NCBI GenBank assembly: GCA_017450025.1
Contig: JAFSYJ010000021.1
Span: 1-44,083, forward strand
Source: Clostridia bacterium
GTDB taxonomy: Bacteria > Bacillota > Clostridia > UMGS1883 > UMGS1540
Direction of reading: 5' to 3'
DNA length: 44,083 nucleotides
In this document: in pieces, positions 25,338 to 33,467 of the stretch
How positions within the stretch are numbered: position 1 is the first letter of the stretch
Layout of the letters: every line of letters starts with the position of its first letter
Notes under the pieces: model-generated
Databases searched by the model: none
Told to the model about the DNA's origin: nothing
Seen by the model: the letters and a program-made list of their open reading frames with translations, nothing else
Program-made: the position numbers and the translations under genes

Positions 25338-25371
25338 AAACCGCAAAAATTCCGTGTTTTTGCGGTTTTTT
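25338..25371 (+). terminator. Intrinsic terminator after rplT
   Basis: A perfect 12-bp stem, AAACCGCAAAAA with TTTTTGCGGTTT, 7-base loop, then three more T. Confidence 0.9.
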
Positions 25372-25393
25372 GTATAATGATTTAGGGGGTACT

Positions 25394-26155
25394 ATGGAAA
25401 CATTAGGTGCTTCAAACAAACGGGTAAAATTGCTTAAATCGCTGTCGCATAAATCTGCGCGTTATAAAGAGGGGCTTGTCTTTCTTGAAGGCGGCAGATT
25501 AGTGCGCGATTCCGCACGCTACGGCGCGGAAGTAAAGTCCGTATTTTACAACGAGGGATATGACGGAGAGCTTTTTGAGGCAGACGAAAGCTTTGTTTTG
25601 CCTGAAAAGGTTTTTGATTCGTTGACCGATACGGTGACGCCGCAAGGCGTATGCGCCGTTGCAAAAATGCCAAAGAAATCGGACAATGTAGCGGAGGGTA
25701 TCAAATCAAACCTCATTGTTTTATGTGACAATGTTCGCGACCCCGGAAATATGGGAACGGTTATCCGCACGGCTCACGCATTTGGTGCAGGCGCACTGCT
25801 TATAACAGAAGGCTGCACCGACCCGTTCGGATTAAAGTGCGTCAGAGCTTCGATGGGCAGTGTGTTTGCAATAGACATTGTGCAGACAGATTTAAAAAAA
25901 CTGCAATTGCTCAAAGAAAAAGGCTGGAGCCTTGCGGCAGGCATCTTGGGTGATGACTGCGTACCGCTTCCCAAAGCTGATTTTTCAGGCAAGACGATAC
26001 TTGCGGTGGGGAGCGAGGCCGACGGAATTTCGGACAATACTGCGGCATTGTGCGACTTGAAGGTCAAAATCCCTATGTATAACGGCGCGGAGAGCTTTAA
26101 TGCGGCTGTTGCGGCAGGTATTATGATGTACGAATACCGCAGACAAAATTCCTGA
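25394..26155 (+). CDS. TrmH/SpoU-family RNA 2'-O-methyltransferase
   Basis: SPOUT-fold methylase that transfers a methyl group from S-adenosylmethionine to a ribose 2'-OH, most likely in rRNA. The ATG at 25394 follows AGGGGG; a frame start at 25370 lies inside the rplT terminator. The 253-residue protein has the N-terminal substrate-binding domain (SNKRVKLLKSLSHKSARYKEGLVFLEGGRLV) and the three SpoU motifs: NVRDPGNMGTVIRTAHAFGA, ILAVGSEADGIS and IPMYNGAESFNAAVAAGIMM. These give the deep knot and cofactor site. The rplT neighbour agrees with an rRNA target. The exact nucleotide is unknown. Confidence 0.9.
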   Translation: METLGASNKRVKLLKSLSHKSARYKEGLVFLEGGRLVRDSARYGAEVKSVFYNEGYDGELFEADESFVLPEKVFDSLTDTVTPQGVCAVAKMPKKSDNVAEGIKSNLIVLCDNVRDPGNMGTVIRTAHAFGAGALLITEGCTDPFGLKCVRASMGSVFAIDIVQTDLKKLQLLKEKGWSLAAGILGDDCVPLPKADFSGKTILAVGSEADGISDNTAALCDLKVKIPMYNGAESFNAAVAAGIMMYEYRRQNS

Positions 26156-26161
26156 AAAATA

Positions 26162-26190
26162 TTGACACTTTATATTAAAAAATATATAAT
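26162..26190 (+). promoter_or_regulatory. Promoter of the yerC-like to ispH::rpsA run
   Basis: TTGACA at 26162-26167, 17 bases, TATAAT at 26185-26190, six bases after the methylase stop; it reads the genes from 26223 onward. Confidence 0.8.
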
Positions 26191-26222
26191 AAGTATATAT
26201 AAATATATCGGGGGACGGAATT

Positions 26223-26522
26223 TTGAAATTCGATAACAAAAATATTGATCTTTCAATTTTATATAAGGCTTTTGCCTCGCTTCAAAACGAAAGTGAGATT
26301 GAATCATTTTTGTATGATATATGCACCGAAACGGAGCTTATCGCGATGGCGCAAAGAATTTTGGTTGCCAAAATGCTTACAGAAAAGGAAAATTATTCAA
26401 CAATAGTTGAAAAAACAAGGGCATCAAGCACTACTGTTTCAAGGGTTTCAAGGTTTTTAAACAAAGATGGGGCAGGAGGTTACAAAATGGTTTTGGAAAG
26501 GCTTTCTGACGAAGATGTATAA
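26223..26522 (+). CDS. YerC/YecD family TrpR-related DNA-binding protein
   Basis: Small protein of the TrpR fold, probably a transcriptional regulator of unknown target. It starts with TTG at 26223 after GGGGGACGG. The 99 residues are all helical. The helix-turn-helix is MAQRILVAKMLTEKENYSTIVEKTRASSTT with recognition helix TTVSRVSRFLN, matching the TrpR-like family common in Firmicutes. The tryptophan-binding residues of true TrpR cannot be confirmed, and no trp genes are here. It overlaps the following methyltransferase gene by eight bases. Confidence 0.85.
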   Translation: MKFDNKNIDLSILYKAFASLQNESEIESFLYDICTETELIAMAQRILVAKMLTEKENYSTIVEKTRASSTTVSRVSRFLNKDGAGGYKMVLERLSDEDV

Positions 26523-27240
26523 CGAATTTGCCTCGGTTTATGACCTGTTTATTGATGTTGATTATAAAAAAATCGCCGCGTTTTACAGTGAGGTTTTCCG
26601 TAAGCTTGATATAAGCCCCGAACTTGTCCTTGACCTCGGCTGCGGTACGGGAACGCTCACAGGTGAGCTTAAAAATATGGGATACGACGCTTTCGGCGTT
26701 GATATGTCAGAAAATATGCTCGCGATAGCAAAGGAAAAGCATCCTGATATTTTGTTCATAAATCAGGATATGCGTGAGCTTGACTTGTATGGAACATGCG
26801 GCGCTATCGTAAGTAGTCTTGACTGTTTAAACTACATTTCAGACAAAAGCGATTTGGAACATATTTTTAGACTGTGTGCGAACTTTCTCGATGACGGCGG
26901 CGCGTTTGTTTTTGATGTTTCGAGCGAATATAAGCTGTCAAACGCAATAGGCAACGAGACATTTGTAATGGAAAATGACACCTGCTTCGGCGTTTGGGAA
27001 AACGAATATAAACCGCCGTATCTTAATATGTGCCTGAACTTTTTTGTAAAATCAGGCGAAATATATACGCGGTTTGAAGAACAGCAGACCCAACGGGCGT
27101 GGAAGCGGCACGAGCTTACTTCTGCTGCCGAAGGTGCGGGCTTTGAGGTTTGTGGCGTTTATAACGGATTTTCGTTTGCACCGCCGGATGATACGGCAGA
27201 GCGCGAGGTTTATGTTCTTTTAAAGGAGAAGCACGAATGA
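26515..27240 (+). CDS. Class I SAM-dependent methyltransferase
   Basis: Small-molecule or unknown-target methyltransferase. The start at 26515 (MYNEFASVYDLFIDVDY) is chosen because that N terminus, with the Y-x-x-FAxVYD motif, is the normal one for this family; the longer frame from 26467 lies inside the yerC-like gene. 241 residues. The SAM-binding motif I is VLDLGCGTGTLTGEL at ~44-58, the acidic post-I residue is GVDMSENML, and motif IV is around VSSLDCLNYI. Similar proteins occur as unnamed methyltransferases next to core genes in many Clostridia. Substrate not predictable. Confidence 0.88.
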   Translation: MYNEFASVYDLFIDVDYKKIAAFYSEVFRKLDISPELVLDLGCGTGTLTGELKNMGYDAFGVDMSENMLAIAKEKHPDILFINQDMRELDLYGTCGAIVSSLDCLNYISDKSDLEHIFRLCANFLDDGGAFVFDVSSEYKLSNAIGNETFVMENDTCFGVWENEYKPPYLNMCLNFFVKSGEIYTRFEEQQTQRAWKRHELTSAAEGAGFEVCGVYNGFSFAPPDDTAEREVYVLLKEKHE

Positions 27241-28439
27241 CGGTTTTTGTTATAGGCGGCGGCGCGGCAGGAATGATGGCGGCCGCAAAAGCGGCAGAGC
27301 GCGGCCACAGCGTTTATATTTTGGAGCATAATAAATTTTTAGGCAGAAAGCTCAGAATAACGGGAAAAGGCCGCTGCAATATGACAAATTCGGGTGAAGT
27401 AATTCCGAATATCGTCTCAAACGGCAGGTTTCTTTACAGTGCATTAAGCAGATTTTCAAATACGGACACGGTTGAATTTTTTGAAAATTTAGGCGTGCCG
27501 ACAAAGGTGGAACGCGGAGGCAGGGTGTTTCCGCAGTCCGATAAGGCGGAAGATGTAGTATCTGCATTTACCGCATATTTAAAAAGATTGAATGTTAAAA
27601 AATTTCAGATAGATGTTAAAGATGTTGCCACGCGCGACGGTATTGCCGTCGGGGTACGGACAAAAGACGGCAAGGCGTACCGCGCAGATGCGGTCATAAT
27701 CGCAACGGGCGGTGTAAGCTATCCGCAGACAGGCTCGACAGGTGACGGATACAAAATGGCAAAAAAGCTCGGCCACACAATTGTCGCGCCGAGGCCTTCA
27801 CTTGTGCCGCTTGTGTCTGACGATTTGTTTTGCCGCGAGATGCAGGGTCTGACGCTTAAAAATGTCGTACTGCGTGCCGATGAAGGTGGCAAAGAAGTGT
27901 TTTCGGAAATGGGAGAAATGCTATTTACTCATTTTGGAATAAGCGGACCTCTTACACTGTCCGCGTCTTGCCATATTGGCAATCCCGCCGACACAGATGT
28001 AATTATTGATTTAAAGCCAGCCCTTACGGAAGAAGCACTTGAAGCGAGAATAGAGCGCGACTTCAGAGAATTTGCAAAAAAGGATTTTATAAATTCGCTC
28101 GGACTTCTCTTGCCGAATAAAATGATTGAGCCTGTCGTAAGGCTTTCAGGGATAGAACCACACAAAAAAACAGCGCAAATTTCAAATGTGGAAAAGCGGC
28201 AGCTTTGTCAGCTTTTAAAGAACTTTAAAGTTAAAATCCGCGACTTTGCGCCGATAGAGCAGGCGATTATTACACGCGGCGGCGTGAGCATTAAGGAAAT
28301 CAACCCCAAAACAATGGAGTCAAAGCTCGTCAAAGGCGTTTATTTTGCGGGCGAGGTAATAGATGTTGATGCCTATACGGGCGGATATAACCTGCAGATA
28401 GCTTTTTCAACGGGAGCGGTTGCAGGAGAAAGTGTGTAA
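27237..28439 (+). CDS. BaiN/RdsA (HI0933-like) family flavoprotein oxidoreductase
   Basis: FAD-dependent oxidoreductase of the family that includes the proposed bile-acid enzyme BaiN; physiological substrate unknown for most members. The 400-residue protein has the N-terminal FAD fold VIGGGAAGMMAAAKAA, then the family stretch FLGRKLRITGKGRCNMTNS, ATGGVSYPQTGSTGDGYKMA, a substrate domain, and the terminal FAGEVIDVDAYTGGYNLQIA. The start codon overlaps the previous stop (ATGA), and AAAGGAG precedes it. The operon context (cmk, plsC, ispH) gives no bile-acid link, so I do not call it BaiN by function. Confidence 0.9.
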   Translation: MTVFVIGGGAAGMMAAAKAAERGHSVYILEHNKFLGRKLRITGKGRCNMTNSGEVIPNIVSNGRFLYSALSRFSNTDTVEFFENLGVPTKVERGGRVFPQSDKAEDVVSAFTAYLKRLNVKKFQIDVKDVATRDGIAVGVRTKDGKAYRADAVIIATGGVSYPQTGSTGDGYKMAKKLGHTIVAPRPSLVPLVSDDLFCREMQGLTLKNVVLRADEGGKEVFSEMGEMLFTHFGISGPLTLSASCHIGNPADTDVIIDLKPALTEEALEARIERDFREFAKKDFINSLGLLLPNKMIEPVVRLSGIEPHKKTAQISNVEKRQLCQLLKNFKVKIRDFAPIEQAIITRGGVSIKEINPKTMESKLVKGVYFAGEVIDVDAYTGGYNLQIAFSTGAVAGESV

Positions 28440-28441
28440 TT

Positions 28442-28864
28442 ATGGATAATTCAAAAATCGGAAGCCGCGAGGTGTGCGAGGCGGCAATAAGACTTGCAAT
28501 AACAGAAAACCGCGAAGACGAACAGGCGGAAAAGCAAAAACTGCGTGAGGAGAGAAATATCCTTACCGCGGCGTCTGACTTTGGCGGTGAATTTTTAAAC
28601 GGCGTAAGTAAAATAATTGAACGCGCGCTTGTTGCGGCACGGCGCGAGGGACTTATCGACGATTCACACGCCGAGGAGGGCGCTGTTGCGGGAGCTGCCA
28701 TGTCTGCGGTCAACCAGATAGTCCAAAAGGCAATGGGGCTTAATGTAGGCGGCAAGATAGCCGTAGCGCGCAGCGGTGACCATGTTTGCGTATGTATTTT
28801 CTTGGGGATAGGCGTTTTAAGCCTTAATGAAATGTCGATAGCCATAGGTCACAGAGCAATCTGA
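28442..28864 (+). CDS. HutP-family RNA-binding protein (non-hut context)
   Basis: HutP in Bacillus is a hexameric antiterminator that, with histidine and Mg2+, binds the hut leader RNA. This 140-residue protein shares the core DSHAEEGAVAGAAMSAV, then GLNVGGKIAVARSGDHVCVCIFLGIG and the closing IAIGHRAI. Of the three metal-binding histidines of Bacillus HutP, two have counterparts (H76 and H137); the middle one, in HALYH, is Gly80 here. There is no hut operon in the window. The gene sits two bases after the flavoprotein and just before cmk. It probably senses a small molecule and acts on RNA, but neither ligand nor target is known. Confidence 0.82.
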   Translation: MDNSKIGSREVCEAAIRLAITENREDEQAEKQKLREERNILTAASDFGGEFLNGVSKIIERALVAARREGLIDDSHAEEGAVAGAAMSAVNQIVQKAMGLNVGGKIAVARSGDHVCVCIFLGIGVLSLNEMSIAIGHRAI

Positions 28865-28881
28865 ATAAAGGAGCATTCACA

Positions 28882-29541
28882 ATGAATATTGCAATAGCAG
28901 TTGACGGCCCTGCAGGTGCAGGCAAGAGTACAATTTCAAAGGCGGCGGCGGAAAGGCTCGGTTTTTTGTATATCGATACGGGGGCTATGTACCGCGCAGC
29001 GGCACTTTATGTTGTGGAACACGGCAAAGACGCGGCTAATGAGGACGATGTTAAACTCCTCTTGCCAGAAATTGACATAGATTTGCGCGACGGCAAGGTT
29101 TATCTTTGCGGCGATGATGTGACGGGCAAAATCAGAACGCCCGAAATATCTGTCGCTTCGTCAAACATTGCTGTTTTTCCGTGCGTGAGGAACAAGCTTT
29201 GCGCACTGCAACGCGAAATGGCAAAAAGGCAGTCGGTTATTATGGACGGCAGAGATGTGGGAACTTATGTTTTGCCCGACGCCGAGGTCAAGGTCTTTCT
29301 CACGACCAGCGCCGAGGTACGCGCGCAAAGACGCCTTAAAGAACTGCAAGAAAAGGGTATAGAATCGTCTTATGACGAAGTCCTTTCGGATATACAGTAT
29401 AGAGATAAAAACGATTCTACGCGTAAAATGGCGCCACTTAAAAAGGCCGACGACGCGGTGGAACTTGATACGGGTAATCTTACCATTGACGAGTCAATTG
29501 AGGCTCTTATTTCAATCTATAAGGAGAAAACAAATGCTTAG
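28882..29541 (+). CDS. cmk: Cytidylate kinase
   Basis: Phosphorylates CMP and dCMP with ATP in pyrimidine nucleotide recycling. The 219-residue protein has the P-loop AIAVDGPAGAGKSTISK at 4-20, IDTGAMYRAAALY, MDGRDVGTYVLPDA and the lid segment RRLKELQEKG, followed by RDKNDSTRKMAPLKKADDAV. AAAGGAG precedes the start. In many bacteria cmk is linked to rpsA; here plsC and an ispH-rpsA fusion follow, preserving that link. It overlaps plsC by eight bases. Confidence 0.96.
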   Translation: MNIAIAVDGPAGAGKSTISKAAAERLGFLYIDTGAMYRAAALYVVEHGKDAANEDDVKLLLPEIDIDLRDGKVYLCGDDVTGKIRTPEISVASSNIAVFPCVRNKLCALQREMAKRQSVIMDGRDVGTYVLPDAEVKVFLTTSAEVRAQRRLKELQEKGIESSYDEVLSDIQYRDKNDSTRKMAPLKKADDAVELDTGNLTIDESIEALISIYKEKTNA

Positions 29542-30103
29542 GGACATATTTTTGTGGCCTGTCAGACTTTTTATGTACCTTATATTTAAAGTACAAGTTG
29601 CAGGAATTGAAAATGTACCTCAAACAGGCGGCTGTATAATCGCGGCAAATCACCTGTCATTTTGGGACCCTGTTTTCATAACCTGTTTTTTAAACAAACG
29701 CAGGATATGCTTTCTTGCAAAGGCGGAGCTTTTTAAATTCCCGCTGTTTGCGCTTGTGCTTAAAAACCTCGGTGCTGTGCCTGTTTACCGCGGTTCACGC
29801 GATGCAGGTACGCTTATGTACGCCATAAGACATTTAAAAAGCGGCAAGGTGCTTGGAATATTCCCCGAGGGAACAAGGGCGCGTAACGGAAAGAAAACAA
29901 CTGCCAAGCGCGGTACAATAAAAATGGCAAAAGCGGCAAGCGTGCCTGTTGTACCTGTTCATATTAAGGCGTCATACAAGATTTTTTCTAAAATTTCCTT
30001 GACGGTTGGCGAGCCCTTGTATTATAACGGAGATTATTCCGACAGCGACATCGCGACCGAAAGCAACGCGCTTTTAGAGCATATTTACGCATTGGGGAGT
30101 TAA
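29534..30103 (+). CDS. plsC: 1-acyl-sn-glycerol-3-phosphate acyltransferase
   Basis: Membrane-associated enzyme that acylates lysophosphatidic acid to phosphatidic acid in phospholipid synthesis. The start at 29534 has AAGGAG seven bases upstream; the longer frame from 29372 lies inside cmk. The 189-residue protein has an N-terminal hydrophobic segment (LWPVRLFMYLIFKVQV), the catalytic NHLSFWD (H-x4-D) at ~38-44, the glycerolphosphate-binding FPEGTRA, and VPVVPVHIKAS. Short but complete for the family. Confidence 0.93.
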   Translation: MLRDIFLWPVRLFMYLIFKVQVAGIENVPQTGGCIIAANHLSFWDPVFITCFLNKRRICFLAKAELFKFPLFALVLKNLGAVPVYRGSRDAGTLMYAIRHLKSGKVLGIFPEGTRARNGKKTTAKRGTIKMAKAASVPVVPVHIKASYKIFSKISLTVGEPLYYNGDYSDSDIATESNALLEHIYALGS

Positions 30104-30107
30104 TAAG

Positions 30108-32237
30108 ATGAATATTGAGCTTGCAAAAAGCGCAGGGTTTTGCTTTGGTGTTTCAAATGCCGTAAAGATGGCCGAAGAAGAAGCAAAAAAGGGTATAATA
30201 TATACATTAGGACCAATAATTCATAATAAGCACGAAACTGACCGCCTTGACAGGCTCGGGATTAAAATTATCGGAGATGTTTCCGAACTGCCCGAAGGCG
30301 CACGGGTGCTAATACGCAGTCACGGCGTATCGCTTGCCGTTGAAAATGCTCTTAAGGCAAAAAACGCCGAAATTTACGACGCAACCTGTCCCTTTGTAAA
30401 AAAAATCCATAACATAGCGTCGGAATATTCACAAAAGGGATATACTATTATAATCGTAGGTAATAAAAATCACCCCGAGGTGTTGGGAATTGCAGGACGA
30501 TGCAAAAAAAGTTTTGTGATTTCTCCAGATTCCGAAGCACCCGATTTGTCTGAGTTTGACAGGGTTTGTGTCGTCAGCCAGACAACAGCTAAAGAAAAAA
30601 ATTACAAAAAAATTACTAATTTTATAAAAAACACTTGCAAAGATGCAGTGATTTTTGATACAATATGTAAAGCGACGCAAAAACGGCAGGAAGAAGCTGC
30701 CGAAATTGCATCGCACAGTGATACATTTATTGTAATAGGAGATAAAAACAGTTCAAATACGCGATCATTGGCACAGGTTGCTGCAGATGTATGCAAAAAT
30801 GTTTACCAAATCGAAGACGCAAACGGTCTTAAAAATGTGAATGCGTATGGCTTGATTGGGATCACAGCAGGGGCTTCGGCGCCTGATTGGATAATTAAGG
30901 AGGTTTTAAAAACAATGGAAGAAACGAAAAGAGATGAGCTCAGCTTTGCTGAGGAAGTAGAAAAAACACTAATTACTTTAAATACAGGAGATGTGGTTCG
31001 CGGTACCGTTATAGATGTTACCCCTACTGAGGTATATGTAAGCCTTGCATATAAAGCTGACGGCGTTATACCGGCGTCGCAGATTTCTGATGACCCGTCG
31101 GTTAAGCCTGCTGATAAGTTTAAAATAGGTGACGAAGTAGAAGCGTTTGTTTACAGAGTGTCCGATGTTGAAGGAACAGTAGGACTTTCTATTAAAAAGC
31201 TTACTTCTATGCGTTCCTGGACAAATATAGAAGCTGCGTACGAAGAAAAGCGCGACATTACAGGTAAAGTTATCGAGACAGTTCACGGCGGCGTTATTGC
31301 TCTGTGGGAAGGCGTCAGAATATTTATTCCCGCATCACTTGCAAATGACCGCTACCTTTCGGATTTGAGCGTTTTGGTCGGACAGGAAGTTCCGATAAGA
31401 ATCAGAGATATTAACCGCGGCCGCAGAAAGGTTATCGGCAGCATTAAAGATATTCTTGTTGAAGAAAAGAAGAAAAAGCAAGAAGAATTTTGGGCTAAAA
31501 TCGACGCAGGACAGACAGAGTTTGACGGTAAGGTTAAAACTCTTACAAACTTCGGCGCATTTGTTGATTTGGGCGGCGTAGACGGTCTTATCCATATTTC
31601 CGAGCTTTCCTGGACGCATATCAAGCATCCTTCTGAGGTTTTGGCAGTCGGTGATGATGTTAAGGTTAATATAATCGATGCTAACCGTGAAACAGGAAAG
31701 ATTTCGCTCGGATTTAGAAAGAAAGAGGACAATCCTTGGGAAATCCTTAAGGCTACCAAGAATGAGGGCGATATAATCGATGTTAAAATTGTTCGCCTGA
31801 CAGCATTTGGCGCATTTGCAGAGATTATCCCCGGAATTGACGGACTTATTCATATTTCGCAAATCGCAAACAAAAGAATAGACAAGCCTTCTGATGTTCT
31901 CAAGGTTGGCGAGACTGTTCAGGTAAAGATAGTTTCGATTGATTTTGAAAACAAAAAGGTTTCGCTTTCTATAAGAGCGTTGCTCCATGTTGAAGAGGCT
32001 CCCGCAGAGGCACCTGCCGCTGAAGAGGTTGCTGAAGAAGCTCCCGCAGAGGCACCTGCCGCTGAAGAAGTTGCTGAAGAAGCTCCCGCAGAGGCACCTG
32101 CCGCTGAAGAAGTTGCTGAAGAAGCTCCGGCAGAGGAACCTGCTGTTGAAGAAGCACACGCAGAAGAATCTGCTGTCGAAGAGGTTCCGGCTGAAGAAGA
32201 GCCTGCTGCTGAAGCTGAAGAAAAAACAGAGGAATAA
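30108..32237 (+). CDS. ispH: Fusion of HMBPP reductase (IspH) and ribosomal protein S1
   Basis: Residues 1 to ~280 are IspH, the last enzyme of the MEP isoprenoid pathway, an iron-sulfur protein reducing HMBPP to IPP and DMAPP. Its cluster cysteines are in GFCFGV (C12), ATCPFV and TICKAT; GPIIHNKHETDRL and SQTTAKEKNYKKI also fit. From ~295 to ~625 there are four S1 RNA-binding domains, e.g. GDVVRGTVIDVTPTEVYVSL, FDGKVKTLTNFGAFVDLGGVDGLIHISEL and FGAFAEIIPGIDGLIHIS. Such bifunctional proteins are known in Clostridia. The last ~80 residues are an acidic Ala/Pro/Glu tail with 14-residue repeats. No frame break separates the parts. Located after cmk-plsC, where rpsA would be expected. Confidence 0.95.
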   Translation: MNIELAKSAGFCFGVSNAVKMAEEEAKKGIIYTLGPIIHNKHETDRLDRLGIKIIGDVSELPEGARVLIRSHGVSLAVENALKAKNAEIYDATCPFVKKIHNIASEYSQKGYTIIIVGNKNHPEVLGIAGRCKKSFVISPDSEAPDLSEFDRVCVVSQTTAKEKNYKKITNFIKNTCKDAVIFDTICKATQKRQEEAAEIASHSDTFIVIGDKNSSNTRSLAQVAADVCKNVYQIEDANGLKNVNAYGLIGITAGASAPDWIIKEVLKTMEETKRDELSFAEEVEKTLITLNTGDVVRGTVIDVTPTEVYVSLAYKADGVIPASQISDDPSVKPADKFKIGDEVEAFVYRVSDVEGTVGLSIKKLTSMRSWTNIEAAYEEKRDITGKVIETVHGGVIALWEGVRIFIPASLANDRYLSDLSVLVGQEVPIRIRDINRGRRKVIGSIKDILVEEKKKKQEEFWAKIDAGQTEFDGKVKTLTNFGAFVDLGGVDGLIHISELSWTHIKHPSEVLAVGDDVKVNIIDANRETGKISLGFRKKEDNPWEILKATKNEGDIIDVKIVRLTAFGAFAEIIPGIDGLIHISQIANKRIDKPSDVLKVGETVQVKIVSIDFENKKVSLSIRALLHVEEAPAEAPAAEEVAEEAPAEAPAAEEVAEEAPAEAPAAEEVAEEAPAEEPAVEEAHAEESAVEEVPAEEEPAAEAEEKTEE
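31992..32159 (+). repeat. 42-bp tandem repeat encoding the Glu/Ala/Pro tail of IspH::S1
   Basis: Three nearly identical 42-base units (31992-32033, 32034-32075, 32076-32117) and a fourth degenerate one. Each encodes EEAPAEAPAAEEVA. The unit is a multiple of three, so copy number can change without a frameshift. Confidence 0.9.
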
Positions 32238-32254
32238 TAATAAAATGTCAAAAG

Positions 32255-32283
32255 CTGTACGGAACTATCCGTACAGTTTTTTT
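32255..32283 (+). terminator. Intrinsic terminator after ispH::rpsA
   Basis: CTGTACGGA and TCCGTACAG form a perfect 9-bp stem with a 4-base loop, followed by seven T. Confidence 0.9.
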
Positions 32284-32303
32284 GCACACAATTTTATTAA
32301 GTA

Positions 32304-32332
32304 TTGTTTTTTAGGCAAATATGTGTTATGAT
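32304..32332 (+). promoter_or_regulatory. Promoter of hydE
   Basis: TTGTTT at 32304-32309, 17 bases, TATGAT at 32327-32332, about 50 bases before the hydE start. The -35 is weak. Confidence 0.5.
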
Positions 32333-32384
32333 AATTTTAACTTAAAATTGAAAATTGATTTCTTAAATCAAAGAGGAAGTACAA

Positions 32385-33422
32385 ATGCGGGATTTAATAC
32401 TTTCGCTGTCGGCAAACAGAAATCTGTCCGACAGAGAGTTAACTACAATTTTATCGTGTGGGGATTATGACGCAGACCTTGCCGAAGAGGCTGATAGAGT
32501 ACGGCGCTCGGTTTACGGTGATGCGGTGTATATCCGCGGACTTATAGAGTTTACAAACTACTGCAAAAATAATTGTTATTATTGTGGTATCAGGCACGAT
32601 AACAAAATGGCTGAACGCTACCGCCTTACAAAAGACGAAATCCTCGAATGTTGTGCCGAAGGGTATGACCTCGGCTTTCGGACATTTGTTTTGCAGGGCG
32701 GCGAGGACCCGTATTTTAAAGATGAGATCATTTGTGAAATTGTTTCGGAAATACGGGCAAAATACCCTGATTGTGCGATAACATTATCTATAGGCGAAAA
32801 GCCGAGAAAAAGCTATCAGGCGTATTTTGACGCAGGCGCAAACCGTTATCTTTTGCGGCACGAGAGCGCAGATGAAAAGCACTATGCGCGCCTTCACCCA
32901 AAGGAACTCTGTCTTTTAAACCGCAAGAGATGCCTTTATGATTTAAAGGAAATCGGCTATCAGGTCGGAGCAGGGTTTATGGTTGGCTCGCCTTATCAGA
33001 CTTTGGAAAATATCGTTTCTGACTTGCGCTTTTTACAGGATTTACAGCCCGATATGATTGGGATAGGACCTTTTTTAACGCACGAGCAAACGCCATTTAA
33101 GGACTTTAAAAACGGAACTTTAGAGATGACATTGCGGCTTATTTCGATATTGCGGCTTTTGTTTCCGTATGCGCTTATACCGGCGACGACGGCTTTGGGG
33201 ACTGTTTCTCCAAACGGCAGGGAGCTTGGCTTAAAGGCAGGCGCAAATGTCGTTATGCCTAATTTATCACCTGTCAAATACCGCAAGCTGTATGAGCTTT
33301 ATGAAAATAAAATATGCACGGGCGAGGAAGCTGCACAGTGCCGCGGCTGTCTTGAAAGGCGTGTAGAGTCCGCTGGGTACAGAATTGTTACCGATATAGG
33401 AAATGTTAAATATGAGAGATAA
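32385..33422 (+). CDS. hydE: [FeFe]-hydrogenase maturase HydE (radical SAM)
   Basis: Radical SAM enzyme for assembly of the H-cluster of [FeFe]-hydrogenases. The 345-residue protein binds its main [4Fe-4S] cluster through C60-x3-C64-x2-C67 (NYCKNNCYYCG). The C terminus carries a second cysteine set, C311-x7-C319-x2-C322 (CTGEEAAQCRGC), the auxiliary-cluster motif typical of HydE and absent from biotin synthase. LQGGEDPYF and IGEKPRKSY are further family stretches. AGAGGAAG precedes the start. No hydF, hydG or hydrogenase gene is in the window, so the rest of the pathway must lie elsewhere. Confidence 0.92.
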   Translation: MRDLILSLSANRNLSDRELTTILSCGDYDADLAEEADRVRRSVYGDAVYIRGLIEFTNYCKNNCYYCGIRHDNKMAERYRLTKDEILECCAEGYDLGFRTFVLQGGEDPYFKDEIICEIVSEIRAKYPDCAITLSIGEKPRKSYQAYFDAGANRYLLRHESADEKHYARLHPKELCLLNRKRCLYDLKEIGYQVGAGFMVGSPYQTLENIVSDLRFLQDLQPDMIGIGPFLTHEQTPFKDFKNGTLEMTLRLISILRLLFPYALIPATTALGTVSPNGRELGLKAGANVVMPNLSPVKYRKLYELYENKICTGEEAAQCRGCLERRVESAGYRIVTDIGNVKYER

Positions 33423-33427
33423 ACAAT

Positions 33428-33453
33428 AAGCCGCCAGAATAATCCGGCGGCTT
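33428..33453. terminator. Bidirectional terminator between hydE and the aromatic operon
   Basis: AAGCCGCC and GGCGGCTT form an 8-bp stem with a 10-base loop. T-rich sequence follows on the plus side; the minus side is moderately T-rich. It closes both convergent transcripts. Confidence 0.8.
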
Positions 33454-33467
33454 TAAATATTATAAGG

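Noticed and set aside
27237..28439. Bile-acid 7-dehydroxylation enzyme BaiN
   Set aside because: Only family-level similarity; no other bai genes are present and the family is widespread in organisms that do not use bile acids.
31335..32159. 274-residue minus-strand ORF rich in Cys, Ser and Phe
   Set aside because: It is the antisense of the Glu/Ala/Pro repeat and S1 domains of IspH::S1; there is no ribosome binding site and the composition is an artefact of the repeat.
31992..32159. Possible CRISPR-like array
   Set aside because: Units are directly abutting 42-mers with no spacers and are in frame with the IspH::S1 protein.
32385..33422. Biotin synthase
   Set aside because: The auxiliary C-x7-C-x2-C motif at the C terminus and the general pattern are those of HydE; no bio genes are near.
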